This document shows, piece by piece, positions 17,563 through 26,481 of a stretch of DNA of 64,000 nt; positions within the stretch are counted from its first letter, which is position 1; the number at the start of each line of letters is the position of its first letter. The notes under the pieces were generated by a model, which worked only from the letters and a program-made list of their open reading frames with translations, ran no database searches and was not told where the DNA came from. A program made the translations under genes and the position numbers. Source of the stretch: CAYNYF01 sp964401385 (GTDB lineage: Bacteria; Planctomycetota; Phycisphaerae; SM23-33). The stretch is from contig CAYNYF010000007.1 of NCBI GenBank assembly GCA_964401385.1, positions 1 to 64,000 of the forward strand. Reading direction: 5' to 3'.

Positions 17563-18843
17563 TCAGCGCCGCGACCGTTTCGAGGACTCCGCGCCGGCCT
17601 CGCTGTGCGGCCGGCCGAAGATCATTCGCCCCGCCGAGGTCTGGAGAACCGACGTGACGGTGATCTTCATTTCCCGACCGATGAACTCCCGCCCCTGCTC
17701 GGCCACGATCATGGTGCCGTCGTCCAGGTAGCCCACCCCCTGGCCCACCTCCTCACCGGCCTTGATGATCTTCACCGTCAGCGCCTCGCCGGGAAGGAAG
17801 ACCGGCTTCAGGGCGTTGGCCAGGTCGTTGATGTTGATCACCTCCACCCCGCGGAGCTGGGCGACCTTGTTGAGGTTGTAATCGTTGGTGACGACCCGCC
17901 CGTCCAGGTGCAGGGCCAGGGCCAGGAGTTTCTCGTCGACGCCGCGGGCCTCCTCGACGGACCGCACGCGGGCTTCGCTGATGCGGATCTGGATCTTGTC
18001 GTTGGACTGAAGACGGTTGAGCATGTCCAGCCCGCGCCGCCCGCGGTTCCGCCTGAGCTTGTCGGAGGAGTCGGCGATGTCCTGAAGCTCCTCCAGCACG
18101 AACCGCGGCAGGATCATGGGACTTGCCAGGATGCGGGTGTCGGAGATGTCGGCAATCCGCCCGTCGATGATCACCGACGTGTCCAGCAGCAGCGGCCGCA
18201 CCCCGCGCGTGTGCCGGGCGAACTCCACGTAGGGAATGATGAAGCGGAAGTCGTCCTTGGTCTGCATCACGAAGGAGACGCACAGGTAGATCGTGCACGC
18301 GCCCACCAGCAGCTTGATCATCGCCACCAGCGCCGATCTGTGCCGCCAGCCGCCGGTCTCCTCGGTGCGGACCTCGCGCCGGAGATCGGCCAGCTCCTGG
18401 CGAAGGCTTTGCAGCCGACTGCTGAGAAGTCTCTCGCCCTCGTCCAGCTCCTTGCCGGGAAGGGTCGCGGGCAAGTCGCTTCGGCGCTCGACCCTGGCGG
18501 CCGTCTGCGGCGGCTCGGCGGCGACCACCGGCATCTGCTGGGGAAGGAACACGGCCGCGACGAGGTCCACCACCAGCCCCAGGATGTAGGCCAAAACCGC
18601 CCCGGCGACCACGCCGAAAAACAGCCCGCTGATGCCGCTCAGGCTCTTCCGCTCGGTGCCGACGTCCACCAGCATCAACATAACTGCTAGCGCCACCGGT
18701 ATCAGAATGACCAGCGTGACCTTGGTGTCCGGGGAGAGCCCTTCCGGGCCGGAGGTCTCCCGCACCTCGGGCGTGGTGGCGTAGCTGACGGCGATGGCGA
18801 GAACGACTACCACGAAGATGGCGCGGATGATGTGCAGTATCAT
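17563..18843 (-). CDS. PIN and TRAM domain membrane protein (YacL-like)
   Basis: 426 residues. Three membrane segments at the N-terminus (residues ~5-20, ~42-60, ~72-100), an Arg/Glu-rich linker with helical character (~125-160), and a fourth segment at ~170-190. Next comes a PIN domain starting LLLDTSVIIDGRIADI (first acidic residue ~219), with FVLEELQDIAD, RGRRGLDML and VVTNDYNLNKVA supplying further acidic active-site residues. A TRAM domain ends the protein (GQGVGYLDDGTMIVAEQG). The order of domains matches Bacillus YacL and its relatives, which are membrane-bound nucleases of unproven substrate. The minus-strand ATG is preceded by gggaggcggtc, a good ribosome binding site. Confidence 0.93.
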   Translation of the reverse strand: MILHIIRAIFVVVVLAIAVSYATTPEVRETSGPEGLSPDTKVTLVILIPVALAVMLMLVDVGTERKSLSGISGLFFGVVAGAVLAYILGLVVDLVAAVFLPQQMPVVAAEPPQTAARVERRSDLPATLPGKELDEGERLLSSRLQSLRQELADLRREVRTEETGGWRHRSALVAMIKLLVGACTIYLCVSFVMQTKDDFRFIIPYVEFARHTRGVRPLLLDTSVIIDGRIADISDTRILASPMILPRFVLEELQDIADSSDKLRRNRGRRGLDMLNRLQSNDKIQIRISEARVRSVEEARGVDEKLLALALHLDGRVVTNDYNLNKVAQLRGVEVININDLANALKPVFLPGEALTVKIIKAGEEVGQGVGYLDDGTMIVAEQGREFIGREMKITVTSVLQTSAGRMIFGRPHSEAGAESSKRSRR

Positions 18844-18983
18844 GACCGCCTCCCTGGTTTATGATATCTATGTCTATGATTCGCTAAAGCTGATTGTACC
18901 CGAGCCGGAATATATTATCCATCCACTTCCTTTAACCGCCACCAGCCGGCCCCGTTGCGGCCAAAGTCCGCCCCCGCGCGGCT

Positions 18984-19284
18984 CTAAGCTGGCCACAGGA
19001 ATATCTGCCCGCCTGCCTGGCGGAGGTGGGCGGGGAGGTGAGCAGGCACAGTGTGAGGAGGCGAGGATACGTCTGCGGGGGCGGCGGAACATACCACGAA
19101 TTACACCAATTACGGCGAATTCCACGAATGGCCTCCTTTTCTTGAGGCAGCTCTGCCCAATTCGTGCAATTCGTGAGAATTCCCGCCTGCCAGGTAGCGG
19201 GCAGGCGTGTCATTCGTGTTCGCGTTCGTTGGCATGTGTGGAAACCGTGGGCGGGTCCGCTGTTCAAACATCGCTGCGGCCCGC
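18984..19284 (-). repeat. Dispersed repeat element, copy A (long form)
   Basis: On the plus strand it begins ctaagctggccacaggaat (18984) and ends with the 38-nt segment 19247-19284. Both ends recur in copy B at 53713-53830: the 38-nt ends match at 30 of 38 positions, and all eight differences are transitions. The middle holds a gcccgcctgcc/ggaggtgggc section, an A+T-richer part with repeated aattcgtg/cacgaatt words (19092-19220), and a hairpin cgcctgcc/ggcaggcg (19184-19207). The last 21 bp overlap the end of addA, so its final residues and stop lie inside the repeat. Apart from this element I see nothing coding between 18844 and 19263. Confidence 0.65.
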
Positions 19285-22200
19285 TTGGCTGGCGCGCCCG
19301 CACAACCCCGCGCAGGCGCAGCCCGCACAGGGCTCCGCGCCGCCGCCGGACGGGCGGCGGGCGAACCGCCCGGTCCGCCGCGAGCGGGTGAGGTTTTTCG
19401 CCAGCTCGCCCAGGCGCCTGGCCAGGCCGGCCAGCGCCGCCCCGCCCACGGCAAAGCTGTGCCCGCGCCCCGGCCGGAGGAAGTACACCGTCGCGTCGGC
19501 GACGTTTTGCCCGAGGTGCCCGGCGGCCGCGGCCGCATACATCATCATCTGCAACTCATACCGGGCGGCGCGGGCGCCCACGTCGGCAGCGGCGAGGCGA
19601 TCGGACTTGTAGTCCACCACGTGCCAGTCGCCCCCGGCGTCCTGGTAGAGAAGATCGATCTTCCCGGAGACGTCCAGCCCGGGCCCGCGGAAGAGGAAGG
19701 ACAGCTCGCGCAGCCGCCGGCCGGCGCCGCAGAGTTCGCCCAGCAGCGGATGCTCGGCCAGGCGGCCCAACATCTCGGTCAGTTCGCCGGCCAGCTCGGC
19801 CGGGTCGACGGAAAGCTCGCGCTCGGCCAGCGCCCGCCCCACCAGGGACCGGGCGTGGGCGGCGACCTCCCCCGCTCGCGGCGACCGGAGGCAGTCGAAA
19901 TTCACCAGCTCCATGCATCGATGGAAGACCGTGCCGGCGGTGGCGGCATCGAGCAGTTTTCCCGACGGCGGGCCGGCACCGCCGCCGGCAAGGACGTCCA
20001 CGGGCACGCGCAGCTCGTGGCGCCAGCGGTACAGCATGGGGCAGTGGGCGAAATCGACCAGCGCCGTCGCGGCGATCCTGCCGGCGGGGCCTGCCTCCGG
20101 CAGCGGACCGACCAGCGCCAGCTCGCCCGCCTTGCCCGCCCGGGTGAGGGCGTCGGCCAGCCGAGACGCGTCCGCCGCGGCGGCCGCCATCTTCCGCCCG
20201 ATCGGCCGGCGCCGCCCTCCGCCGCGGGACGGGGCGCTCGGAGTGATGCGAGCCAGGCGGGCGAAAAAGCCGTCGCCGTAGCCGATCCGGTCCGCCCCGC
20301 GCTCCAGGGCGCCGGCGACGTCGAGCACACCGTCGAGCTGGGCGAGGTAGCTGCCCGAGTCGCGGAAGCGGCCGTCCCTGTCGCGCCAGTCGGCGCCGAC
20401 CAGGATCAGGTGGTCCTGATGGCGCGTGACGGCGACGTACAGCTTGCGGACGTCCTCGGCCGCCAGTTCGTCCCGCTCGGCCTGTTTGGCCAGGCGATAC
20501 GACAGCGGCTCACCCGCGGCGTCCCCGCCGTCATCGTCCTCGACGAGACCCGGCGGCTTGTAGGCGATTCCCCAGTCCCGGCGAAACAGCAGCGGCCCGC
20601 GCGGTCCCATCCGCCCGGCGTTCAGGTCGGGAACGACCACCACCGGGAACTCCAGCCCCTTGGCCTTGTGGATGGTCATGATGCGGACGACGTCCTCGGC
20701 CTCGCCGGCGACGGCGGCCTGCTCGTAGCGCGATTCGGCCAGCACCAGCTCGCCGTAGCGCTGAACGAAATCGGCCAGCGTCATCCGCCCGGCGCTCTGC
20801 GCCGACCGGGCCGACTCCAGCAGCCGATACACGTTGGCGAGCTTCCGCCGGCCGTGGAATTGGCTCAGCAGCGCGGCCGCGTAGCCCGTCTGGCTCAGCA
20901 GCGTCTCGATCAGGCCGGCGGCCCCGAGGGCGTCCTTGCCGCGGTGCAGCCGCCCGAGCAGGTCGCGGGCGAACCGGAGCTGCTCCCGCTGCGGCGCCGC
21001 CAGGTGGGCGAGTACCTCCGGGGCGGCAAGCCGCTGGAAGTACGGCGGGCTCGCCGCCAGGGCCACGTGCAGCAGGACGTTGTCGTTCAGCCCAAACATC
21101 GCGCTGCGGAGCGCGCCGAACAGGGCCACGTCGTCGAACGGGTTGTCGATCGCCCGCAGGGCGTTGAGGACGTCGTACACCTCCTGCTGCCGGAAGAAGC
21201 CGGTGCCGGCCACGACGTAGTAGGCGACGCCGCGCTGCCGCAGGGCGCGCTCGTAGGCCAGGCTGTTGGTCCTGCGGGCCAGCAGAATGGCGACGTCGCC
21301 GGCCCGCGCCGGCCGCCACTGCTTCTTCCCGTGGTCGAAGACGGTTCTCCCCCGCCCGATTATCTCGGCGATCCGCCCGGCCACCACGTCGGCCTGGGCG
21401 ACGGCGACGGCCTCGGCGTTGGGCTGCTCGCCGGCATCGGCCAGCAAAATCTCCACGCTCGCTCCCGGCGGCAGCTCCCGCCGCGAGGAGACGATCTCCT
21501 CGTAGCCGTCGCCCATCAGCCGCGAAAAAACGTGATTGATCAGCCCCACGCCGGCACCGTGGGCCCGGAACGTCTCGGTCAGCGGGATCCGCGCCTTGCC
21601 GAACCGGCCGCACAGCCGCTCGAAAACCTCCGCCTGGGCCCCGCGGAACCGGTAGATGCTCTGCTTCACGTCGCCGACGATGAAGATCTTGCCCGGCGGG
21701 GGGCTCTCGCCGTCGGTGAGGATCCCCCAGAGCATTTCGAGCTGGTGGGGGTCGGTGTCCTGGCATTCGTCGATGAGCATCTGGGAGAACTTCTTTCGCA
21801 GGCCCGAGCGGACGGAAGCATTCTCCCGCAGCAACCTGCGCGTCCGCAGGATCAGGTCGTCGAAGTCCAGCAGGCCCTGGCCGCGCTTGGCCCGGTCGTA
21901 GCGGCCGATCGCCTCCCGCGCCAGGGCGGTCAGCGTCGCCAGGCATCGAGCGGCCTCGGCGTCGGCGCCGCCGAGGTCCTCGAACCACACCGACAGTGCC
22001 GCGAAGCGCCCCACGAAGTCGCGCAGGCGGTCGCGGAACTGCTTCCGCGCGTCCTTGCCGCCCCAGGCCTTGGCGCCGCCGATGCCGCCGGGCTTATCCT
22101 TCAATGAAGCCACGTCCTCCGCGGCGACCGACTCCGGCCGCTGAAGCATCCTGGCGATGACGGCGAGCTTCTCCTCCCGGTAGGCCAGCAGCCTGTCGGC

Positions 22201-22923
22201 CGGATCGCTGCAAGGATACGCGGTGAGGTAGTTCAGCTCGTCGCGGGCGGCGGCGTCGCCGCTAAGGGCGGCCAGCGCCTCTCGCCGCAGCCGCTCGCGG
22301 ACGCCCCGCCAGCGGGCCAGCGTCGCGTCGGGATCGGAGCAATCCTGGTCTTCCCAGGCGATGCGGTGGGACATGAGCGTCATCACGTCGCCGACGACGC
22401 GCCGCAGCTCCGCCCGCGCCAGCAGTTCCAGCACGTCCTCGCGGCGCTCGGCCGCGGCCGCCAGGACGGCCTGATCGGCCGCGTCGGCCTGCATCTGGGC
22501 GGTCACCAGCTCGTCGGCACAGACGGCGAAGTCCGGGTCCACGCCCGCCTCGATTGCGTGCCGCCGCAGCAGCCACGCGCAGAAACTGTGGATGGTGGAG
22601 ATGTGGGCGACCGGCAGCTCCGTGATCCAGTCGGCCAGCCGCTGCCGGTCCTCGTCGCTTCGGCTCTGCCGCAGCCCTTCCAGCAGCACCTCCCGCACGC
22701 GGGCGGCCATCTCCAGCGCCGCCTTGTCGGTGAAGGTCAACGCCACGAAGCGCTCGAAGGGGCTCTGCCCGCTGCCGGCGGTCCGCATGACCAGCTCGGT
22801 GAAGCGCCGCGCCAGCACCAGCGTCTTGCCGCAGCCGGCGCCGCTGGTCAACGCCAGGCTGTCGCCGGACCGCTCGACGGCGGCCTCCGCCTGGCGCGGG
22901 GTCAGTCGCGGCAGCCTACTCAT
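19264..22923 (-). CDS. addA: AddA-type ATP-dependent helicase/nuclease subunit
   Basis: 1219 residues from ATG 22923 (an in-frame extension to 22980 is discounted). UvrD/RecB superfamily 1 helicase: Walker A TSGAGCGKT (~residue 25-33), motif II LIDECQDTD, motif III IVGDVKQSIYRFRGA, motif V/VI region VRIMTIHKAKGLEFPVVV. The C-terminal RecB-like nuclease shows GKIDLLYQD and HVVDYKSDR (catalytic Asp and D-x-K). With AddB it makes the double-strand-break resection enzyme that feeds RecA. The start overlaps the addB stop by 8 nt (ATGAGTAG), indicating coupled translation. Its last six or so codons lie in repeat copy A. Confidence 0.93.
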   Translation of the reverse strand: MSRLPRLTPRQAEAAVERSGDSLALTSGAGCGKTLVLARRFTELVMRTAGSGQSPFERFVALTFTDKAALEMAARVREVLLEGLRQSRSDEDRQRLADWITELPVAHISTIHSFCAWLLRRHAIEAGVDPDFAVCADELVTAQMQADAADQAVLAAAAERREDVLELLARAELRRVVGDVMTLMSHRIAWEDQDCSDPDATLARWRGVRERLRREALAALSGDAAARDELNYLTAYPCSDPADRLLAYREEKLAVIARMLQRPESVAAEDVASLKDKPGGIGGAKAWGGKDARKQFRDRLRDFVGRFAALSVWFEDLGGADAEAARCLATLTALAREAIGRYDRAKRGQGLLDFDDLILRTRRLLRENASVRSGLRKKFSQMLIDECQDTDPHQLEMLWGILTDGESPPPGKIFIVGDVKQSIYRFRGAQAEVFERLCGRFGKARIPLTETFRAHGAGVGLINHVFSRLMGDGYEEIVSSRRELPPGASVEILLADAGEQPNAEAVAVAQADVVAGRIAEIIGRGRTVFDHGKKQWRPARAGDVAILLARRTNSLAYERALRQRGVAYYVVAGTGFFRQQEVYDVLNALRAIDNPFDDVALFGALRSAMFGLNDNVLLHVALAASPPYFQRLAAPEVLAHLAAPQREQLRFARDLLGRLHRGKDALGAAGLIETLLSQTGYAAALLSQFHGRRKLANVYRLLESARSAQSAGRMTLADFVQRYGELVLAESRYEQAAVAGEAEDVVRIMTIHKAKGLEFPVVVVPDLNAGRMGPRGPLLFRRDWGIAYKPPGLVEDDDGGDAAGEPLSYRLAKQAERDELAAEDVRKLYVAVTRHQDHLILVGADWRDRDGRFRDSGSYLAQLDGVLDVAGALERGADRIGYGDGFFARLARITPSAPSRGGGRRRPIGRKMAAAAADASRLADALTRAGKAGELALVGPLPEAGPAGRIAATALVDFAHCPMLYRWRHELRVPVDVLAGGGAGPPSGKLLDAATAGTVFHRCMELVNFDCLRSPRAGEVAAHARSLVGRALAERELSVDPAELAGELTEMLGRLAEHPLLGELCGAGRRLRELSFLFRGPGLDVSGKIDLLYQDAGGDWHVVDYKSDRLAAADVGARAARYELQMMMYAAAAAGHLGQNVADATVYFLRPGRGHSFAVGGAALAGLARRLGELAKNLTRSRRTGRFARRPSGGGAEPCAGCACAGLCGRASQAGRSDV

Positions 22924-25900
22924 GGCCGGCCTCCGAATCCGACTCGCCCGGGCCACTCCCGCCGGTCTTGCTCCGGGCACGGTGCTTGGCGTAGTGGCAG
23001 ATCTGGCGATACGGGCACCACTTCGGGCAGTCGCCGCCCGGCAGGGCGTCGAACCGCCCGGCCCGCATGCCCTGCACGCATCGCCCGACGGCGTTCATCG
23101 CAAAGGCCAGCTTCTCGGGGTATTCCGCATCCTCCTTAATCCGCCCGCGGGACACTCCGACACTGGCGAAATAGCGCTGGGCGTTCTCGCGCACGCCGTG
23201 ATACGCCCCGCCGGCGCACGCCCGATCGAAGATCGCCTCCAGTGCCTCGGCGTACAGGGCAAGCTGGAGGTCGCGCCCGCTGAGGATGTCCTTGCCGGCC
23301 GGCAAGCGCCCGGACTTGTAGTCCACCGCCAGCAGGGCCGCGTCCGGTGCGACCTGATCGACGCGGTCGATCTTTCCTTCCAGGCGGATCCGCTCGCCGC
23401 CGGCGTCCAGCTCGACCGGCTCGGGCCTGCTGGCCGGGTCCATCCGCCCGGCCCGCCGCTGGGTGAGGCCGAAGCCCAGCTCGAAGCAGACCGCCTCGGT
23501 CGGCAAGACCGCCTGCCGCTGATCGGCCAGGTACGCCCACAGCATTTCCCGCCAGAATCCGGTCTGGACGTCCCACAAGGCCGAGTACATCGCCCTGTCG
23601 GCCAGCCGGCGCCTCTCGGCCTCGACGGCCTCGGCCAGCAGGGCCCGCAGCTCGCCCTCGTCGGTCTCGGCGAGCTTCACCGGCCCGCCGGCCCGCTCGC
23701 GCAGCGAGGTCATCACCCGCCACAGCACCGCGTGGCAGAAGCTGCCCATCGCCGCCGGCGTCATCCGCGCCTCCGGCTCCACCAGCGGCTCCAGGTGCAG
23801 CAGATGCCGGGCGAAAAACTGCCAGGGGCAGCGGGCGTAGCTGTTGAGCTGGCTGGCGGAGAAGGTCCACTTGGCGGGAATTCGCTCGCCAAGCCCGGCC
23901 AGCAGCTTCGGATCGTCCAGCCGCCCGTCGAAGGCGTCGACCTCGCCCGCCCGCCAGCGGCGGTCGGCGGCGAAGATGCCGAAGCTGGCGCGGCGCAGCC
24001 ATTCAGGGCGGTGCCGCCGGGCCCAGCCCAACAGCGCCGCCGGGCGATACTTGGCCTCCGCCTCGTCGCTGAAGGCGGCGAAGACGGCGGCGTTGAAGGC
24101 GTCGGCCGGCGAGGAAAGCTCATCCGGCGGCGGCACGAACTCGCCCGGGCCGATCCGCTCGCGCCGGCAGGGGGCGCCTTGGCGCTCGCCGGTGGAGGCC
24201 AGTTCCTCCAGGAAGCTGCTGGCGGCATGCGGCCGGCCGGACGCCTCGGCCGTCAGGAAGCTGACGGTCAGGGCCTCGTCGGCCCGCGTCGCCGCCAGGT
24301 AGAACAGCAGCATCTCCCGGGCGATCAGGTCGCTGCGGCTATCCAAAGCCACGCCGCGGGCGGCCCACGCCAACCGGTCGGACTCGGCGATGAAGCACGT
24401 CTCCTGCGCCAGCCGCGGAAACGCCCGCTCGTTCACCCCGAGCAGATACACCCGCCGGAAGCGCAGCGACCGCCCGTCCAGCACGTCCAGGACTTCGGCA
24501 AGCGATTCGGCGCGGGCCGGCGGGCAGACGGCCGCCTCGGCCAGGCGCGAGACCAGCTCGGTCAGCTCCTCCGCGCGGCTTCGCCCGGCCGGGGAGAGCG
24601 GGGCCTCCGTCAGGTCCTCCAGCAGCTCGTCGAACGCCCGCAGGGCCCGGAGGTCCGCGGCCACGGACGCGTCGTCCTCGACACCGACCGCGGGCGACTC
24701 ATCCGAAATTCGGAGCCTTTCCACCACGGCCGCGGGGAGCTGTAGCTCGCCGATCAGCTCGCGGACGGCCCGGACGTACGCGCCGACGTCCTCGGGCGCG
24801 GCCAGCCGATCCAGCCGCGCCATCAGTGCCGCCAGCATCGCCCCGGCCCGCTCGATGGCTTCGGCGTCGGCGGACAGCGGACCCAAGGCCACCGTCTCCT
24901 CGTCCTCGGCGAACTCCTCGCCGCCGCTTCGCGCGCGATCGGCCAGCCGCCGGAACGCCCGCGAATACTCCGTCCGCCCGCCCAGGACGTTGGCCGTGCG
25001 GATGGCCATCTCCGCCGTCGCCACCGTTGCCGCGTCCAGGCCGGCTCCCAGAGCGCCCGGGCGGAAGTAGCTGTTCCGGATCACCGCCAGCACGTCGTGG
25101 AACGCATACGCCGGCGGCAGCGACAGCAGCCGCAGGATGAACCGCACCACCCCGCAGGCGTCCAGCCGCGTCGGGCGCGAGGCGACGGGCACGTCGTGGG
25201 CGGCAAAGATCCGCCGAATCGGCTCTTCGTAGCCGCTCAGGTCCCGCGCCATCACCGCGACGGACCCGGGCTCGGCGCCGCCGGCCAGATCGGCCTTGAC
25301 CGCGCGGGCGACGGCGCGGACCTCGGCCTCCACGTCGGCTGCGGCCAGGACGGTCACCGAAATCGCGGGCCCGCCCGTCGCGGCCGCGGCGCTTGCCGGC
25401 TCGGAGGCACGCGCTCGCCCTTTCTTGCCGCCGGGCAGGTCAAAGAGGCTCTCGAACGGATCGCCGCCGGGCTCGGCGGCCGTGACTTCCGAGCCGGGAA
25501 TCGCCCGGCGAATCCGCTGGAGCGTCCGCTCCGTCCAGAACCACATGCGCCGGCGCCGCGGCTGGGCGGCGAACGGCAGCGTGATGAGCATGCTGTCCAC
25601 GCGCCGGGCCAGCAGCGAGAGGATCTCCAACTGCGTCGGGGTGAAGTCGGTGAAGCCGTCGACGCCCACGGCCGCGATGGCGGGATAGCCCAACGGGGCG
25701 CCCTCGTCGCGGGCGAGCACGTCGCGGGCCAGCCACATCAGCCCCTCTACGTCGAAGCGCTCGGCCTTCCGCAGTTGGTCCTGATAGCGCCGATACACGC
25801 TCAGCAGGTCGGCGTCCTTGCCGCTGGACGGGTCGATGGCCTTTGCCAGCGCCTCCGGCTCCACGGCCGCCCGCTTGAGTTCGGCGATGGCCGCGTCCAA

Positions 25901-26416
25901 CGCCGTCACCAGCCCCGGGGCGTCGCTCAGCGGCCCCAGGGCCCGCAGCCCGCCGGCGGCAGTGGGGCGGTTGACGATGCTCCAGAGCAGCAGCCGGCGG
26001 TGCACAGTATTAAGGATGCGGGCGGGCCGGCCCGCGGCAGACAGAATGCCGGCAGCCAGGCCGGCGAAGGTCGTCACCGCCGGCGCGATCAGCACGCCCG
26101 TCTCCGACAGCTCCAGCAGCCGCTGCCGCATGTGGGCGGCGGCCGGGACGTTGGGCACGATCAGAAGGCATCCCGCCCGCCCGAGCTCGTCCATGCGCCG
26201 CCGGTACAGCTCCAGCACGGCCGTCGTCTTGCCGCACCGGGCCGGGCCGGTCAGTATCGTCACTGACGCCGCGCCCGCGCGCGTCGCTGGCGAAGGCTCC
26301 AGATGCTTTCCCCTGTCCGGCACGCCGATATTGTGGCAGCCCGGCCGGCGTTCCACAAGCCGGCGGAGCGCGGCGGCGGCTTGGGGGTGGATGCGAAAGG
26401 CAGTTGACAATACCAT
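22916..26416 (-). CDS. addB: AddB-type helicase-like/nuclease subunit
   Basis: 1166 residues from ATG 26416. An ATP site (LTGPARCGKTTAVLELY) lies at ~residue 55-70; a GTG at 26263 would start just before it and may be the true start, since the first ~50 residues look unlike the family. The C-terminal nuclease has LLAVDYKSGRLP and QLALYAEALEAI. Cysteines in YARCPWQFFARH and CPKWCPYRQIC are placed as in the AddB iron-sulphur cluster, though the first spacing of the C-terminal group is C-x3-C rather than the usual C-x2-C. It acts with AddA, encoded immediately downstream, in recombinational repair. Confidence 0.9.
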   Translation of the reverse strand: MVLSTAFRIHPQAAAALRRLVERRPGCHNIGVPDRGKHLEPSPATRAGAASVTILTGPARCGKTTAVLELYRRRMDELGRAGCLLIVPNVPAAAHMRQRLLELSETGVLIAPAVTTFAGLAAGILSAAGRPARILNTVHRRLLLWSIVNRPTAAGGLRALGPLSDAPGLVTALDAAIAELKRAAVEPEALAKAIDPSSGKDADLLSVYRRYQDQLRKAERFDVEGLMWLARDVLARDEGAPLGYPAIAAVGVDGFTDFTPTQLEILSLLARRVDSMLITLPFAAQPRRRRMWFWTERTLQRIRRAIPGSEVTAAEPGGDPFESLFDLPGGKKGRARASEPASAAAATGGPAISVTVLAAADVEAEVRAVARAVKADLAGGAEPGSVAVMARDLSGYEEPIRRIFAAHDVPVASRPTRLDACGVVRFILRLLSLPPAYAFHDVLAVIRNSYFRPGALGAGLDAATVATAEMAIRTANVLGGRTEYSRAFRRLADRARSGGEEFAEDEETVALGPLSADAEAIERAGAMLAALMARLDRLAAPEDVGAYVRAVRELIGELQLPAAVVERLRISDESPAVGVEDDASVAADLRALRAFDELLEDLTEAPLSPAGRSRAEELTELVSRLAEAAVCPPARAESLAEVLDVLDGRSLRFRRVYLLGVNERAFPRLAQETCFIAESDRLAWAARGVALDSRSDLIAREMLLFYLAATRADEALTVSFLTAEASGRPHAASSFLEELASTGERQGAPCRRERIGPGEFVPPPDELSSPADAFNAAVFAAFSDEAEAKYRPAALLGWARRHRPEWLRRASFGIFAADRRWRAGEVDAFDGRLDDPKLLAGLGERIPAKWTFSASQLNSYARCPWQFFARHLLHLEPLVEPEARMTPAAMGSFCHAVLWRVMTSLRERAGGPVKLAETDEGELRALLAEAVEAERRRLADRAMYSALWDVQTGFWREMLWAYLADQRQAVLPTEAVCFELGFGLTQRRAGRMDPASRPEPVELDAGGERIRLEGKIDRVDQVAPDAALLAVDYKSGRLPAGKDILSGRDLQLALYAEALEAIFDRACAGGAYHGVRENAQRYFASVGVSRGRIKEDAEYPEKLAFAMNAVGRCVQGMRAGRFDALPGGDCPKWCPYRQICHYAKHRARSKTGGSGPGESDSEAGHE

Positions 26417-26481
26417 TGCCGCCCGCGTGCCGATAAAGACAACAACGGCTTTGCGGCCCGCCGGCCGGTAGGAGACAGTGC

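Noticed and set aside
22366..24745. Long plus-strand frames opposite addA and addB, some over 700 codons.
   Set aside because: Antisense shadows of GC-rich coding sequence; Leu/Gly/Arg/Gln-rich translations without motifs.
26404..26409. A perfect TTGACA hexamer between addB and the membrane protein gene.
   Set aside because: No -10-like hexamer occurs at 16-18 bp spacing; the nearest A+T-rich word is at about 22 bp. It also falls in the first codons of addB as annotated.
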